Part shown: piece after piece, positions 18,041 through 27,164 of the stretch
Position numbering within the stretch: the stretch's first letter is position 1
How the letters are laid out: every line of letters begins with the position of its first letter
DNA from: Pseudomonas protegens CHA0
Lineage (GTDB): Bacteria; Pseudomonadota; Gammaproteobacteria; Pseudomonadales; Pseudomonadaceae
Assembly: GCF_000397205.1 (NCBI RefSeq)
Contig: NC_021237.1
Span: forward strand, 6,455,001-6,519,000
Direction of reading: 5' to 3'
Length of the DNA stretch: 64,000 bases
Program-made: the position numbers and the translations under genes
The notes under the pieces: model-generated
Databases searched by the model: none
What the model saw: the letters and a program-made list of their open reading frames with translations, nothing else
Told to the model about the DNA's origin: nothing

Positions 18041-19017
18041 TGCACCCCGCCGCATCGTCCAAAGAGGCCCCGGCAGGCCGGCGTCCCTACTCCCTCGGCG
18101 ACTGGGACAACCGCTCCGCGGTGCGCTCGCGCAAGAGCAGCTACCAGCTACCGCCCCACAGCGAGCTCGAACAGGAACTGCAGACCCGTGACTGGTTTCC
18201 GCCGGCCTTCATCCCCTACTTCGCCGACCCGGCCGTCCAGCACGCCGGGAGGACGGTACAGCAGCGCCTGGCGGCCAACCATCTGGTGTACTTCCTGCAC
18301 TACACGACGATCCTGGAGCACAAGATCGTCAACCGCTCGGTGGAAACCCTGATCCACGGGGAACTGGCGATCGAGCTGCCGGAGACGATGAAAATCGCGG
18401 CCCTGCAGTTGTATACCGACGAGGGCTATCACGCCCTGTTCTCCTTCAAGCTGGCGGAGCAGGTGGCGAATGGTTACGCCATGCCAGCCTGGCAGCCACT
18501 GCCCAGGCGCATCCGCCTGATGCACGACCTGCTGGCCCGCTGCGCCGATTCTCAACGGCCCCTGGTCTGGTTCCTGCTGGGTTTCGTCTCCGAAACCATC
18601 ATTGCCAAGGAGTTGCTGAGCATCACCGGTGATGGGCTGGTGTCCACGGTCTACCAGATGTTCAGGGAGCACCTGGAAGACGAGGCCCGGCACAGTCGTT
18701 ATTTCAGCGAAGTGTTCGACTATGTCTGGGCACGACTGTCGCCGCAGCAGCAGGTTTTTTCCGCCAGCCAACTGATCGATATCATTTTCATCTTCGCTGC
18801 CGTGGACCAGGAGTGGCTGAGCGCAAGCCTGAACGAGTCCGGCATTCCCCTCGCCGCGGCACATGCCGCCATCCACAGCCTGATTCAGCCGAGTGCAGAA
18901 GTGCTGCGCGCCCGCTCGATCGCCGGCGCCACCCTGCAAGCCATGAAGCGCGCAGGTTTCTTCGAGCACGATGATAACCGCCGACTCTTCACCCAGACAG
19001 GACTGATCGATGCCTGA
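18040..19017 (+). CDS. AurF-type di-iron N-oxygenase family protein
   Basis: 325 aa from the ATG at 18040 in the TAATG overlap. Seven metal ligands can be placed: E93 (ILEHK), E128 and H131 (YTDEGYHA), E185 (VSETIIAKE), H211, E215 and H218 (HLEDEARHS). Their spacing (35, 3, 54, 26, 4, 3) closely follows AurF (35, 3, 57, 27, 4, 3), including the extra histidine found in AurF and CmlI. Those enzymes oxidise aryl amines to nitro compounds with a di-iron-peroxo centre. The substrate here is unknown. It is translationally coupled to the SagB gene (1-bp overlap) and the MFS gene (8-bp overlap). Confidence 0.85.
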   Translation: MHPAASSKEAPAGRRPYSLGDWDNRSAVRSRKSSYQLPPHSELEQELQTRDWFPPAFIPYFADPAVQHAGRTVQQRLAANHLVYFLHYTTILEHKIVNRSVETLIHGELAIELPETMKIAALQLYTDEGYHALFSFKLAEQVANGYAMPAWQPLPRRIRLMHDLLARCADSQRPLVWFLLGFVSETIIAKELLSITGDGLVSTVYQMFREHLEDEARHSRYFSEVFDYVWARLSPQQQVFSASQLIDIIFIFAAVDQEWLSASLNESGIPLAAAHAAIHSLIQPSAEVLRARSIAGATLQAMKRAGFFEHDDNRRLFTQTGLIDA

Positions 19018-20221
19018 AATCAGGGATGACTCTGCCTCCACGACCAGGAAGGTCGGCGCCATTGTCTTGCTCATGGCCATGGTCATGCTCGGGGTGTTCC
19101 CGATCGACGTGCTCTTGCCTTCTTTTCCTGCACTGTCCCAACACTTTGCTACCAGCGCCGCCGATATCGCCCTGTCCGTCAGCCTGTTCGCCATCGGCAT
19201 CTCGATCTCCCAATTGCTGATCGGCCCGCTGTCGGATGCCCTGGGCCGCAAGACCCTGCTGCTGGCCGGCATGGCCGTATCGGTCGGCGGCGCTCTGGGC
19301 TGCGTCTGGGCCAGGGACTACAACTGGTTTCTGGTGTTTCGCGTGGTCCAGGCACTGGGCTGTGGCTGCTTCGTGCTGTCCCAGGCGCTGGTCCAGGACC
19401 TGTTCGTCGGCCAGGAGCGCGACCGCCTGCGGATCCTCATGGTCACCGCCAGCGGCCTGTGCATTTCCCTCTCGCCCCTGGCCGGGACCCTGCTGCAAAG
19501 CCTGATGGGCTGGCCAGGCAGCTTCTATGTGTTCAGCGCGATTGCCGTCCTGGTGTTTCTCAAGGCGCTGGCCACCCTGGAAAACCCGCCGATCGTCAGG
19601 AGCGGCCCGCGCACCGGCATCCTCCAGGCCTACCGACGGGTCTGCAGCAACTTCAGTTTCGTCGCCTACTGGCTGATCTCGGCCATCGTCTTCGCTTGCC
19701 ACTTCTCGTTCATCGTGGTCTCGCCGCTGATCTTCCTGGAGCAACTGCAGCTCAGCAGCTACGAGTTTTCCCTGACCCTGCTGCTCTACGGCGCGGCCTA
19801 CGTGATTGGCGGGGTGGTAGCCGGGGTGCTCAACAAATACCTGGAGCCCGGCACCCAGATCATTACCGGGTTGTGCCTGATCTTCCTCGCCGGGCTGGTC
19901 ATGCTGCTGTTGGCCAGCCAGTTCGGCCTGTCCATCAGCACGGTGCTGGTGCCGATGATCATCTGCACCGCCGGCACCACCATCACCCGGCCCGCCGCCA
20001 CGTCCAGGGCCATGGAACTGTTCCCGGACAATGCCGGCGCCTCGGCCTCGGCCGGCAACACGCTGATTTTCGTCATGGGCGGGCTGATCAGCGCCGTGAT
20101 CAACCTCAGCGCCAGCGACCTGCAGACCACCCTGGCCCTGAGTTTCATCGCCCTGAGCAGCGTCGGCCTGCTGGTCAACCAGCGCATCAGCCGCCGCGCC
20201 CGGAACCTGCGCCTGGCCTGA
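19010..20221 (+). CDS. Bcr/CflA-type MFS drug efflux transporter
   Basis: 403 aa with about 12 hydrophobic segments. MFS motif A is visible in the first inner loop (LIGPLSDALGRKTLLLAG), with the Bcr/CflA-like N-terminus (MLGVFPIDVLLPSFPALSQHF). This drug:H+ antiporter family exports small molecules such as bicyclomycin, chloramphenicol or dipeptides. The ATG overlaps the AurF-like stop by 8 bp, so it is the last gene of the operon. It probably exports, and gives self-resistance to, the cluster's product (inference). Confidence 0.9.
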   Translation: MPEIRDDSASTTRKVGAIVLLMAMVMLGVFPIDVLLPSFPALSQHFATSAADIALSVSLFAIGISISQLLIGPLSDALGRKTLLLAGMAVSVGGALGCVWARDYNWFLVFRVVQALGCGCFVLSQALVQDLFVGQERDRLRILMVTASGLCISLSPLAGTLLQSLMGWPGSFYVFSAIAVLVFLKALATLENPPIVRSGPRTGILQAYRRVCSNFSFVAYWLISAIVFACHFSFIVVSPLIFLEQLQLSSYEFSLTLLLYGAAYVIGGVVAGVLNKYLEPGTQIITGLCLIFLAGLVMLLLASQFGLSISTVLVPMIICTAGTTITRPAATSRAMELFPDNAGASASAGNTLIFVMGGLISAVINLSASDLQTTLALSFIALSSVGLLVNQRISRRARNLRLA

Positions 20222-20251
20222 AGCCCGGATTGGCCCGGGTCCTGGTGGCCA

Positions 20252-20821
20252 TCAGGCGGTTGTGGCAGCTCCCTCGCTGAAACGGGCCAGCCCGCGGCCA
20301 GTCAGGCACAGGCCAAGGGAGAAGGCCAGGGTCGGGCCGGCAAAGAACAGCAGGGACATCCACCCGCTCTTGAAAGGGTCGAGATAACGGTAAGCAAGCC
20401 ACAGCTTGAACAGCTTCAGCACCAGCCAGGGCCATGGCAAGGCCAGCACCAGCCAGAGGACATTGCCCAGCAGGCGCCGGCCCAATCGTGCCCGCCCTTG
20501 CACCCGACTCACCACGGCCACGGCGACCAGCAGCCCGGCCGCCACGCAGTACTCCATCCGCGGGCTGGAGGGTAGCTCGTCATACAGCCGTACCAGCCCC
20601 GCCGCCCCCAGGCCCAGCAGCAACATGAGCCCCCAGGTGCGCCACTGGCGCTGCTGCCCGGCCAGCATTTGCAACCCCCCGCCGCCCACCAGTAGTGCAG
20701 CACCCGTTGCGACGATGCCCAGGCCGGACCAATCGCTGTACAACAACAGCCACATCAGCAGCAGCCCCTGCAACAGGCCGACGCCCAGGCAGAACTTGAT
20801 GGATTGCAGAGTCGCGGACAT
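20252..20821 (-). CDS. Hypothetical multi-pass membrane protein
   Basis: 189 aa from the ATG at 20821. About five or six hydrophobic segments cover most of the length, and short Arg-rich loops (SRVQGRARLGRRLLG) suggest cytoplasmic faces. I recognise no family. It is convergent with the MFS gene (30-bp gap) and lies between the island and ilvD. It may belong to neither. Confidence 0.65.
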   Translation of the reverse strand: MSATLQSIKFCLGVGLLQGLLLMWLLLYSDWSGLGIVATGAALLVGGGGLQMLAGQQRQWRTWGLMLLLGLGAAGLVRLYDELPSSPRMEYCVAAGLLVAVAVVSRVQGRARLGRRLLGNVLWLVLALPWPWLVLKLFKLWLAYRYLDPFKSGWMSLLFFAGPTLAFSLGLCLTGRGLARFSEGAATTA

Positions 20822-21122
20822 TCCAGCTCCATTGGAAGGTAATCGAAGGGCGGCGAGTCTAAACCAGGATGGCAGCGTCCGGTGATATCCAGGCAATCAA
20901 TGCCACAGAGCGGCCCCGGCATTCCTTCCTGACGCCAGCGGTGTAGAATCGGCGAATTCATCGCCAGTCATCCCCCGGCGGGTTTATGAGCTCAGGCTGA
21001 GGCGCGCGGCGATCCCGCGGCGTCATCGGCAGCTTTCGGACACACGGCCATTTCTGAGTGTTCCCGAGGTCAATAGAAGCTCACTCCCCATTTGTTACCT
21101 GATTAGCCGCCCGGAGTGCTCC
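20822..21122 (+). other. Intergenic region and leader upstream of ilvD
   Basis: This 301-bp gap lies between the divergent membrane-protein start and ilvD. A -10-like TAGAAT at 20944-20949, followed by CGGCG, is the only promoter-like element; I find no clear -35. If used, it would give an ilvD leader of about 165 nt. I see no branched-chain-codon leader peptide, REP unit or riboswitch-like fold in it. Confidence 0.4.
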
Positions 21123-22964
21123 ATGCCTGATTACCGCTCGAAAACATCCACCCATGGCCGCAACATGGCCGGCGCCCGCGCCCTGTGGCGCGCCACGGGG
21201 ATGAAAGATGACGACTTCAAGAAGCCGATCATCGCCATTGCCAACTCCTTCACCCAGTTCGTCCCGGGGCACGTGCACCTGAAGGACCTGGGCCAGCTGG
21301 TGGCTCGCGAGATCGAACGCGCCGGTGGCGTGGCCAAGGAATTCAACACCATCGCCGTGGACGACGGCATCGCCATGGGCCACGACGGCATGCTGTATTC
21401 CCTGCCGAGCCGCGAGATCATCGCCGACTCCGTGGAATACATGGTCAACGCCCACTGTGCCGACGCCATCGTGTGCATTTCCAACTGCGACAAGATCACC
21501 CCCGGCATGCTGATGGCCGCCCTGCGCCTGAACATCCCGGTGATCTTCGTTTCCGGCGGCCCGATGGAAGCCGGCAAGACCAAGCTCGCCAGCCATGGCC
21601 TGGACCTGGTGGACGCCATGGTCATCGCCGCCGACTCCAGCGCTTCTGACGAGAAGGTTGCCGAGTACGAGCGCAGCGCCTGCCCGACCTGCGGTTCGTG
21701 CTCCGGCATGTTCACCGCCAACTCCATGAACTGCCTGACCGAAGCCCTGGGGCTCGCCCTGCCGGGCAACGGTTCGACCCTGGCCACCCACAGCGATCGC
21801 GAAGAGCTGTTCCTGCGGGCCGGGCGCACCATCGTCGAGCTGTGCCAGCGCTACTACGGCGACAACGACGAGTCGGTCCTGCCGCGCAACATCGCCAACT
21901 TCAAGGCGTTCGAGAACGCCATGACCCTGGACATCGCCATGGGCGGTTCCACCAACACCATCCTGCACCTGCTGGCCGCCGCCCAGGAAGCCGAGATCGA
22001 CTTCGACCTGCGGGACATCGATCGCCTGTCGCGCCACGTGCCGCAGCTGTGCAAAGTGGCGCCGAACATCCAGAAGTACCACATGGAAGACGTGCACCGC
22101 GCCGGCGGCATCTTCAGCATCCTCGGCGAACTGGCCCGTGGCGGCCTGCTGCACACCGACCTGCCCACCGTGCACAGCAAGACCATGGCCGAAGGCATCG
22201 CCCAGTGGGACATCACCCAGACCAGCGACGAAGCCGTGCATCACTTCTTCAAGGCCGGCCCGGCGGGCATCCCGACCCAGACGGCGTTCAGCCAGTCGAC
22301 CCGTTGGGACAGCCTCGACGATGACCGTGAAAACGGCTGCATCCGCAGTGTCGAGCATGCCTACTCGAAAGAAGGCGGCCTGGCCGTGCTCTACGGCAAC
22401 ATCGCCCTGGACGGCTGCGTGGTGAAGACCGCCGGTGTCGACGAGTCGATCCATGTCTTCGAAGGCAACGCCAAGATCTTCGAGAGCCAGGACAGCGCGG
22501 TGCGCGGCATCCTCGCCGACGAGGTGAAGGAAGGCGACATCGTGATCATCCGTTACGAAGGCCCGAAAGGCGGCCCGGGCATGCAGGAAATGCTCTATCC
22601 GACCTCCTACCTGAAGTCCAAGGGCCTGGGCAAAGCCTGCGCCCTGCTCACCGACGGCCGCTTCTCCGGCGGCACCTCGGGGCTGTCCATCGGCCACGCC
22701 TCGCCTGAAGCGGCAGCCGGTGGCGCCATCGGCCTGGTGCAGGACGGCGACAAGGTACTGATCGACATTCCCAACCGCTCGATCAACCTGTTGGTCAGCG
22801 ACGAGGAACTGGCGGCCCGCCGTGTCGAGCAGGACAAGAAAGGCTGGAAACCGGTGGAAGCACGCCCGCGCAAGGTGACCACCGCGCTGAAGGCCTACGC
22901 CCTGCTGGCCACCAGCGCCGACAAGGGTGCGGTGCGCAACAAGGCCATGCTCGACGGCCTGTGA
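21123..22964 (+). CDS. ilvD: Dihydroxy-acid dehydratase IlvD
   Basis: 613 aa, full length. Iron-sulfur cluster cysteines lie in [11 protein letters not shown] and [27 protein letters not shown]-terminal signatures [16 protein letters not shown] and [17 protein letters not shown] are intact. It dehydrates 2,3-dihydroxy-isovalerate and -methylvalerate in valine, isoleucine and leucine synthesis. It is monocistronic: a strong terminator follows within 20 bp. Confidence 0.98.
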   Translation: MPDYRSKTSTHGRNMAGARALWRATGMKDDDFKKPIIAIANSFTQFVPGHVHLKDLGQLVAREIERAGGVAKEFNTIAVDDGIAMGHDGMLYSLPSREIIADSVEYMVNAHCADAIVCISNCDKITPGMLMAALRLNIPVIFVSGGPMEAGKTKLASHGLDLVDAMVIAADSSASDEKVAEYERSACPTCGSCSGMFTANSMNCLTEALGLALPGNGSTLATHSDREELFLRAGRTIVELCQRYYGDNDESVLPRNIANFKAFENAMTLDIAMGGSTNTILHLLAAAQEAEIDFDLRDIDRLSRHVPQLCKVAPNIQKYHMEDVHRAGGIFSILGELARGGLLHTDLPTVHSKTMAEGIAQWDITQTSDEAVHHFFKAGPAGIPTQTAFSQSTRWDSLDDDRENGCIRSVEHAYSKEGGLAVLYGNIALDGCVVKTAGVDESIHVFEGNAKIFESQDSAVRGILADEVKEGDIVIIRYEGPKGGPGMQEMLYPTSYLKSKGLGKACALLTDGRFSGGTSGLSIGHASPEAAAGGAIGLVQDGDKVLIDIPNRSINLLVSDEELAARRVEQDKKGWKPVEARPRKVTTALKAYALLATSADKGAVRNKAMLDGL

Positions 22965-22980
22965 TCGTAGCCCGCCAATG

Positions 22981-23013
22981 AAAATGCCCCGCCAAGTGCG
23001 GGGCATTTTTTTT
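22981..23013 (+). terminator. Intrinsic terminator of ilvD
   Basis: AAAATGCCCCGC (22981-22992), loop CAAGT, GCGGGGCATTTT (22998-23009), followed by more T to 23013. A 12-bp perfect stem with an 8-T run: a textbook rho-independent terminator. Confidence 0.95.
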
Positions 23014-23015
23014 GA

Positions 23016-23092
23016 CCTTGCCGGCGAAGGCAGCGTTGAACCTTGCATCGCCCTCGACCGCGCCTTCGCTGGCAAGCCAGCTCCTACAGCAG
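23016..23092. repeat. REP units downstream of ilvD
   Basis: A partial unit TTGCCGGCGAAGGC (23018-23031) and a full inverted unit CGCCTTCGCTGGCAAGCC-AGCTCCTACAG (23061-23089) occupy the gap between the ilvD terminator and the convergent SGNH gene. Confidence 0.8.
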
Positions 23093-23134
23093 CATTCAAG
23101 GTGGTGGCGCCGCCGCTGAAGCGGTGCCGGGAGC

Positions 23135-24358
23135 TCAAGGCATGCGTTCGCCCAATTGCCCGCGCAGGAAGCGATACAAGCCATCGGCGCTCTTGCGATA
23201 ACCATCGGCGGTCAGGTGGATCAGGTCGTTGCGGGCCAGGTCGCTGCCCTGCCATTTGCTGATGGAGCAGTCCCCCCCCATGAACGCCTGCCAGTCCCAG
23301 AACAGGGTGCGACTGTTCTTCGCCACGTCCTTCTGGATCTGGATGATCTGCCGCAACGGCTGGGGCTGGGAGGCCGCGCAACTGCCAGCATTGCGACGCT
23401 TGATGGAATCCGGCGGCCCCACCAGCAAAATCACGGTCTTGGGCAGGTTCTTGCGCAACAGCGCGACCTTCTCCTGCAACTGGCTGCGGTACAACTGCAG
23501 ATCCAGGTCGTCGTCGAAGGCTTCGTTGGTGCCGTAGGCCAGCACCACCATGTCCGGGCGCAGGGCCTTGAGGGCTTCCAGCCAGCCGGGCTGCCACTTG
23601 TCCAGCACGTCCAGGCGTGCACCGTTGATCCCCAGGGCGGAATAGATCACCCCGGCGCTCTTCTGCCCGAGGATGTTCCAGCCGCCCAGGGCCAGTCCCT
23701 GGTTGCTGGCCACGTTCAGGTCCAGGGGCAGGGTCAGGTTGTTGAACGGCGGGCTGAAGCGCCATTGCCCCCCCGTAGCGGCCAGCATGCGGCTGCTTTT
23801 GTTGAGGTTGTCCCGGGCGGTCAGGGTGCTGTTGCTGGACGCCTGGTACAGCGCGGAAATCCGGTACTGCTGGTTGCTCGGCTGGCGTTCGGCGATATGC
23901 ACCCGCGCGCCTGGGGTCAGGGGCAGCGACAGGTAGCCGCCCAGGGGAAACTGGTTGCTCTGCTGGTTGCGTGCCGATACCAAGGACCACTGGCGCTTGG
24001 CGGCGCCGAGAATCACCCGCTCATAGCGGGTGCCGGGCACCGGCGTGGCTGCCACGAAACCGATGCCGCCATCGCCGTATTGCGCCTGCAGCAGGCGCCG
24101 CACCTCACCGCTGAACAAGTCGGCGGCGGTGTGGGAGTCGCCCAGTTGCACAATGGTGATGGGGGTGCGGTTGGAAGTGCTGAATTTGCGTGCCAGCAGC
24201 GCCAGGTTCGGGTCGGTCCCGGTGGTCAGGACTTTTTTCGCCTTCATCCCGGACTTGGCCAGCGCCGAAGCGGGAGTGGCCTGGACCTCGGTGGTCGGGC
24301 TGCAACTGCTCAGCAAGGTGATGCCCAGCAACAGCGCAATGCCTTGCAGTCGCCCCAT
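23135..24358 (-). CDS. SGNH/GDSL-family lipoprotein (O-acylation cassette)
   Basis: 407 aa. A lipoprotein signal ends at LLSSC, so the protein is probably tethered in the periplasm. SGNH hydrolase blocks are visible: GDSHTAADL (nucleophile Ser), VVLAYGTNEAFDDD (block III Asn) and a C-terminal DLIHLTADGY with the Asp/His dyad. Proteins of this type often transfer or remove O-acetyl groups on extracellular polysaccharides together with an MBOAT. It starts 2 bp after the stop of the second SGNH gene, forming a three-gene operon with it and the MBOAT. Confidence 0.8.
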   Translation of the reverse strand: MGRLQGIALLLGITLLSSCSPTTEVQATPASALAKSGMKAKKVLTTGTDPNLALLARKFSTSNRTPITIVQLGDSHTAADLFSGEVRRLLQAQYGDGGIGFVAATPVPGTRYERVILGAAKRQWSLVSARNQQSNQFPLGGYLSLPLTPGARVHIAERQPSNQQYRISALYQASSNSTLTARDNLNKSSRMLAATGGQWRFSPPFNNLTLPLDLNVASNQGLALGGWNILGQKSAGVIYSALGINGARLDVLDKWQPGWLEALKALRPDMVVLAYGTNEAFDDDLDLQLYRSQLQEKVALLRKNLPKTVILLVGPPDSIKRRNAGSCAASQPQPLRQIIQIQKDVAKNSRTLFWDWQAFMGGDCSISKWQGSDLARNDLIHLTADGYRKSADGLYRFLRGQLGERMP

Positions 24359-24360
24359 AG

Positions 24361-25506
24361 TCAGTGCTCCGTCAATTGTTGGCTGGGAAAGTTGATCAGC
24401 GAGATCACACGCTCAGCGATCAGCTTCTGCCCAGTGGTGGTGAAATGGATACCGTCGTCGACCCGGGTCTTGACCTTCTTGCCATCGCCGGTGGTGCGGT
24501 AATAGGAGAATTCGTCGCTCTGGTAACCGAGAATCTCGTTGGCCGAGACGTAGTGCTGGTGGTACTGCTCGATCTGGCCCTTGTACAGCTGGCTCAGGTA
24601 GGCCATGGCTGTAGACAGCTTGGGCTTCTCCATGTTCGGCGGCCCGACCCAGATCACCTGCACATTATGCGCCTGGGCGGTGTCGAGGATCGAATCGATG
24701 CGCTGGCGATAGGCTTCTTCCCAGTCCGGGGTCTTGAAGCGCAGGAACGGCTTGCCCTTGACCACCGGCATGTCCCAGGGGTCGTTGGGGCCGAGGAAAA
24801 TCACCATCAGGCGAATGTTGGGGTTGCTGGCCAGGGTGCTTTCAACCGTCTTGGGCCAGTTGAAAAAGCTCGGGTAGGCAAGGCCGGTGCTCTGCTTGCT
24901 GAGGTTCAGGCTCTTGACGTTGTAGCGTTTGCGCAAGGTGTTGGCCATGTGTGGCGCCACGCCCTGCATCAGGGAATCACCGACGAAGAACACTTCATCC
25001 CCGGTGGCCAGGCTGGCCTTCAGAGGCGTGGTTGCCCCCGGCTCGACCTTGGGCGGATGGCTGACCACCGGGGCCACGGCCACCGGCTGCGGGTGCACTG
25101 CAGCCGGCGCCTGCGGAGCGGGATGCACGGGGGCCGGATGCACCGGCGCAGCATGGTCGGTCGCAACCGGCGCAGGTACGGGCGCAGACACCTCGGCCAG
25201 CGTAGGCAAAGGAGGCAGCTCTTGCTCCGCGGCGGCCTCGGCCACCATCACCTGGCCGGTAAAGCTGCCGACAAAGGCCACCCGGGCATTTTCCAGGGCC
25301 TGGTTGAGTTGCGCGCCAAAGCGCCACTGCGGGTTCTGCGACAACCCCGGGACCTCGCAGTCGTCGTGGTACTTCTGCTGGCAGTAGAGGCGGATCGACT
25401 GCTGGTTGAACCACACCAGCAGCAGGCTGGTGACCACCAGGGCGTAGAAGACCTTGGCCGCGCTACCGAGGCTGATCGACAAGGGCGAACGGTTAGAAAC
25501 TGGCAT
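24361..25506 (-). CDS. Membrane-anchored SGNH-family protein (DUF459-like)
   Basis: 381 aa from the ATG at 25506 (MPVSNRSPLS), overlapping the MBOAT stop by 14 bp. One N-terminal transmembrane helix (about residues 17-33) is followed by a long Ala/Pro/His-rich linker (residues about 105-155, with a repeated VHPAP unit). The SGNH domain follows: FVGDSLMQGVAPH, VIFLGPNDPWD and DDGIHFTTTGQKL. It probably works in the periplasm as the acyl-acceptor or acyl-transfer partner of the MBOAT. The linker could span to the outer layer. Confidence 0.8.
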   Translation of the reverse strand: MPVSNRSPLSISLGSAAKVFYALVVTSLLLVWFNQQSIRLYCQQKYHDDCEVPGLSQNPQWRFGAQLNQALENARVAFVGSFTGQVMVAEAAAEQELPPLPTLAEVSAPVPAPVATDHAAPVHPAPVHPAPQAPAAVHPQPVAVAPVVSHPPKVEPGATTPLKASLATGDEVFFVGDSLMQGVAPHMANTLRKRYNVKSLNLSKQSTGLAYPSFFNWPKTVESTLASNPNIRLMVIFLGPNDPWDMPVVKGKPFLRFKTPDWEEAYRQRIDSILDTAQAHNVQVIWVGPPNMEKPKLSTAMAYLSQLYKGQIEQYHQHYVSANEILGYQSDEFSYYRTTGDGKKVKTRVDDGIHFTTTGQKLIAERVISLINFPSQQLTEH

Positions 25507-26905
25507 AGATGAACCCCGGCACGCCCGACGGAGAGGCGAAGATGACCACGCAGATAAACAGCCCCAGCGGCACTGGATAGAACAGCCACGGCAAACCGGT
25601 GGCGGCATCGAACAGGCGGCGCAGCAGCGCCACGATCCGTGGGTAGAACGCAACGAACAGCAGGCAGCCCAGCAGGCTGGCGCCGCCGCCGAGCAGGCCG
25701 CCCAAGGACAGCTCGCCCAGGCCCTTGAGCATGTCCATGGCATCGGACAGGGTCGCGCAGCGGAAGAAGATCCAGGCGAACGCCACATAGTGGAACGTCA
25801 ACAGCCGCGCCATGAGGTCGGCGCCGATCCAGCTCGGCCCCCGGGCCAGCAGCGGGCTGCACAGCTTGTACAGGGCCAGGCCGATACCGTGCAGCGCGCC
25901 CCAGATGATGAAGTTGGCGCTGGCGCCGTGCCACAGGCCGGAAATCAGCATCGCCAGCAGCATGTTCAGGTTGCCGCGCCACACCGGGCCACGGTTGCCC
26001 CCCAAGGGGATGTACACATAGTCACGGATGAAGGTCGACAGGCTGATGTGCCAGCGGCCCCAGAATTCCTTGAGGTTGCGCGCCGCGTAGGGGTAGTTGA
26101 AGTTCTGTGGCAGGCGGAAGCCCAGCAGCAGGGCGATGCCCGTCACCAGGTCGGTGTAGCCGCTGAAGTTGAAGTAGATCAGGAACGAATAACCGTAGAC
26201 CGCACGCAGGATCTGCTCGGCAGAATAGGCCACCGGGCTGTCGAATACCGGGTCGACCCATTCGTTGGCCAGCCAGGAACTGAGGAAGAACAGCTTGACC
26301 ACCGCCACCGCGATCAGGCCCAGGGCGCGCTGCGGCTCCAGCACCTGGCGCAACTGCGGCGGGTTGATCTGCGCCAGCATGGGAATCGCCCGGTTCACCG
26401 GACCGGCGATCAGGCTGGGGAAGAAGGCCAGGTAAAGCGCCAGGTCGAAGGGCGAGCCCGGGGTCAGCTCACGGCGGTTGATCGACACCAGGTAACTGAC
26501 CGAGTGGAAGGCATAGAATGACAGCCCCACCGGCAGCAGCACCTCCAGCAGCGGCAGCGACACCTCGACACCGAACTGGGCGAAGGCGTTCTGCACCGTA
26601 CTGGTGAAGAAATCCTGGTACTTGAACAGGTAGAACGCCCCGAGCACCAGCAGCAGCATCAGTCCGTTGACCCAGCCGCGCCCGGGGTAACGCTGGCTCA
26701 ACAGGCCGAGCAGGTACACCAGGGCCGTGTAGCCCAGCAGGATGTAGAGGAAGTTCAGGCTGAAGCTGGCAAGGATCGCGTAACTGGCGACCAGCAGCAG
26801 GACGTTCTGCAAGCGCAGGCTGAAGCCCAGGCCCCAGTACAGAACGAAGAACAGGATGAAGCAGAGGCCGAATTCGATCGAGAGATAGCTCACAACGTAG
26901 TCCAT
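25493..26905 (-). CDS. MBOAT family membrane-bound O-acyltransferase
   Basis: 470 aa from the ATG at 26905 (MDYVVSYLSIEFG). Many hydrophobic segments and the AlgI/DltB-like signatures are present: FNFSGYTDLVTGIALLLGF, NFNYPYAARNLKEFWGRWHISLS and GLWHGASANFIIWGALHG, with the invariant histidine. It should carry acyl groups across the inner membrane for transfer by the two SGNH proteins downstream. No polysaccharide synthase, alginate or cellulose gene is adjacent, so the acceptor polymer is unknown. Confidence 0.9.
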   Translation of the reverse strand: MDYVVSYLSIEFGLCFILFFVLYWGLGFSLRLQNVLLLVASYAILASFSLNFLYILLGYTALVYLLGLLSQRYPGRGWVNGLMLLLVLGAFYLFKYQDFFTSTVQNAFAQFGVEVSLPLLEVLLPVGLSFYAFHSVSYLVSINRRELTPGSPFDLALYLAFFPSLIAGPVNRAIPMLAQINPPQLRQVLEPQRALGLIAVAVVKLFFLSSWLANEWVDPVFDSPVAYSAEQILRAVYGYSFLIYFNFSGYTDLVTGIALLLGFRLPQNFNYPYAARNLKEFWGRWHISLSTFIRDYVYIPLGGNRGPVWRGNLNMLLAMLISGLWHGASANFIIWGALHGIGLALYKLCSPLLARGPSWIGADLMARLLTFHYVAFAWIFFRCATLSDAMDMLKGLGELSLGGLLGGGASLLGCLLFVAFYPRIVALLRRLFDAATGLPWLFYPVPLGLFICVVIFASPSGVPGFIYASF

Positions 26906-27055
26906 TACGTGCAGTCGGGGACAAACCCGGCACAAGGGAGAGCAGGCGGGGGGATGGGAAACGGACGCGATTATGGCAGAGGGGGTTTGGCAGTCACAAG
27001 TTGAAACATTCTCCGCCTATAACGGACGCCGGCTCCGCACCGAACGACAGACACC

Positions 27056-27146
27056 CCTTGCAGGAGCTGGCTTGCCAGCGAAGGCGTCCGCGAGAGCGAC
27101 GCCCGGCCCAATGGCCTCTTCGCCGGCAGCCGGCTCCTACAGAGGG
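27056..27146. repeat. REP unit pair upstream of the MBOAT operon
   Basis: TTGCAGGAGCTGGCTTGCCA-GCGAAGGC (from 27058) and the inverted unit CTTCGCCGGCAGCCGGCTCC-TACAG (ending near 27142) face each other across about 30 bp. Confidence 0.8.
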
Positions 27147-27164
27147 GCGGTGTAGCGGGCAGGC

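Noticed and set aside
21081..23990. Open frame of 969 codons antisense to ilvD and crossing the ilvD terminator
   Set aside because: It overlaps a complete ilvD, an intrinsic terminator and REP DNA, and shows no domain. It is a high-GC shadow.
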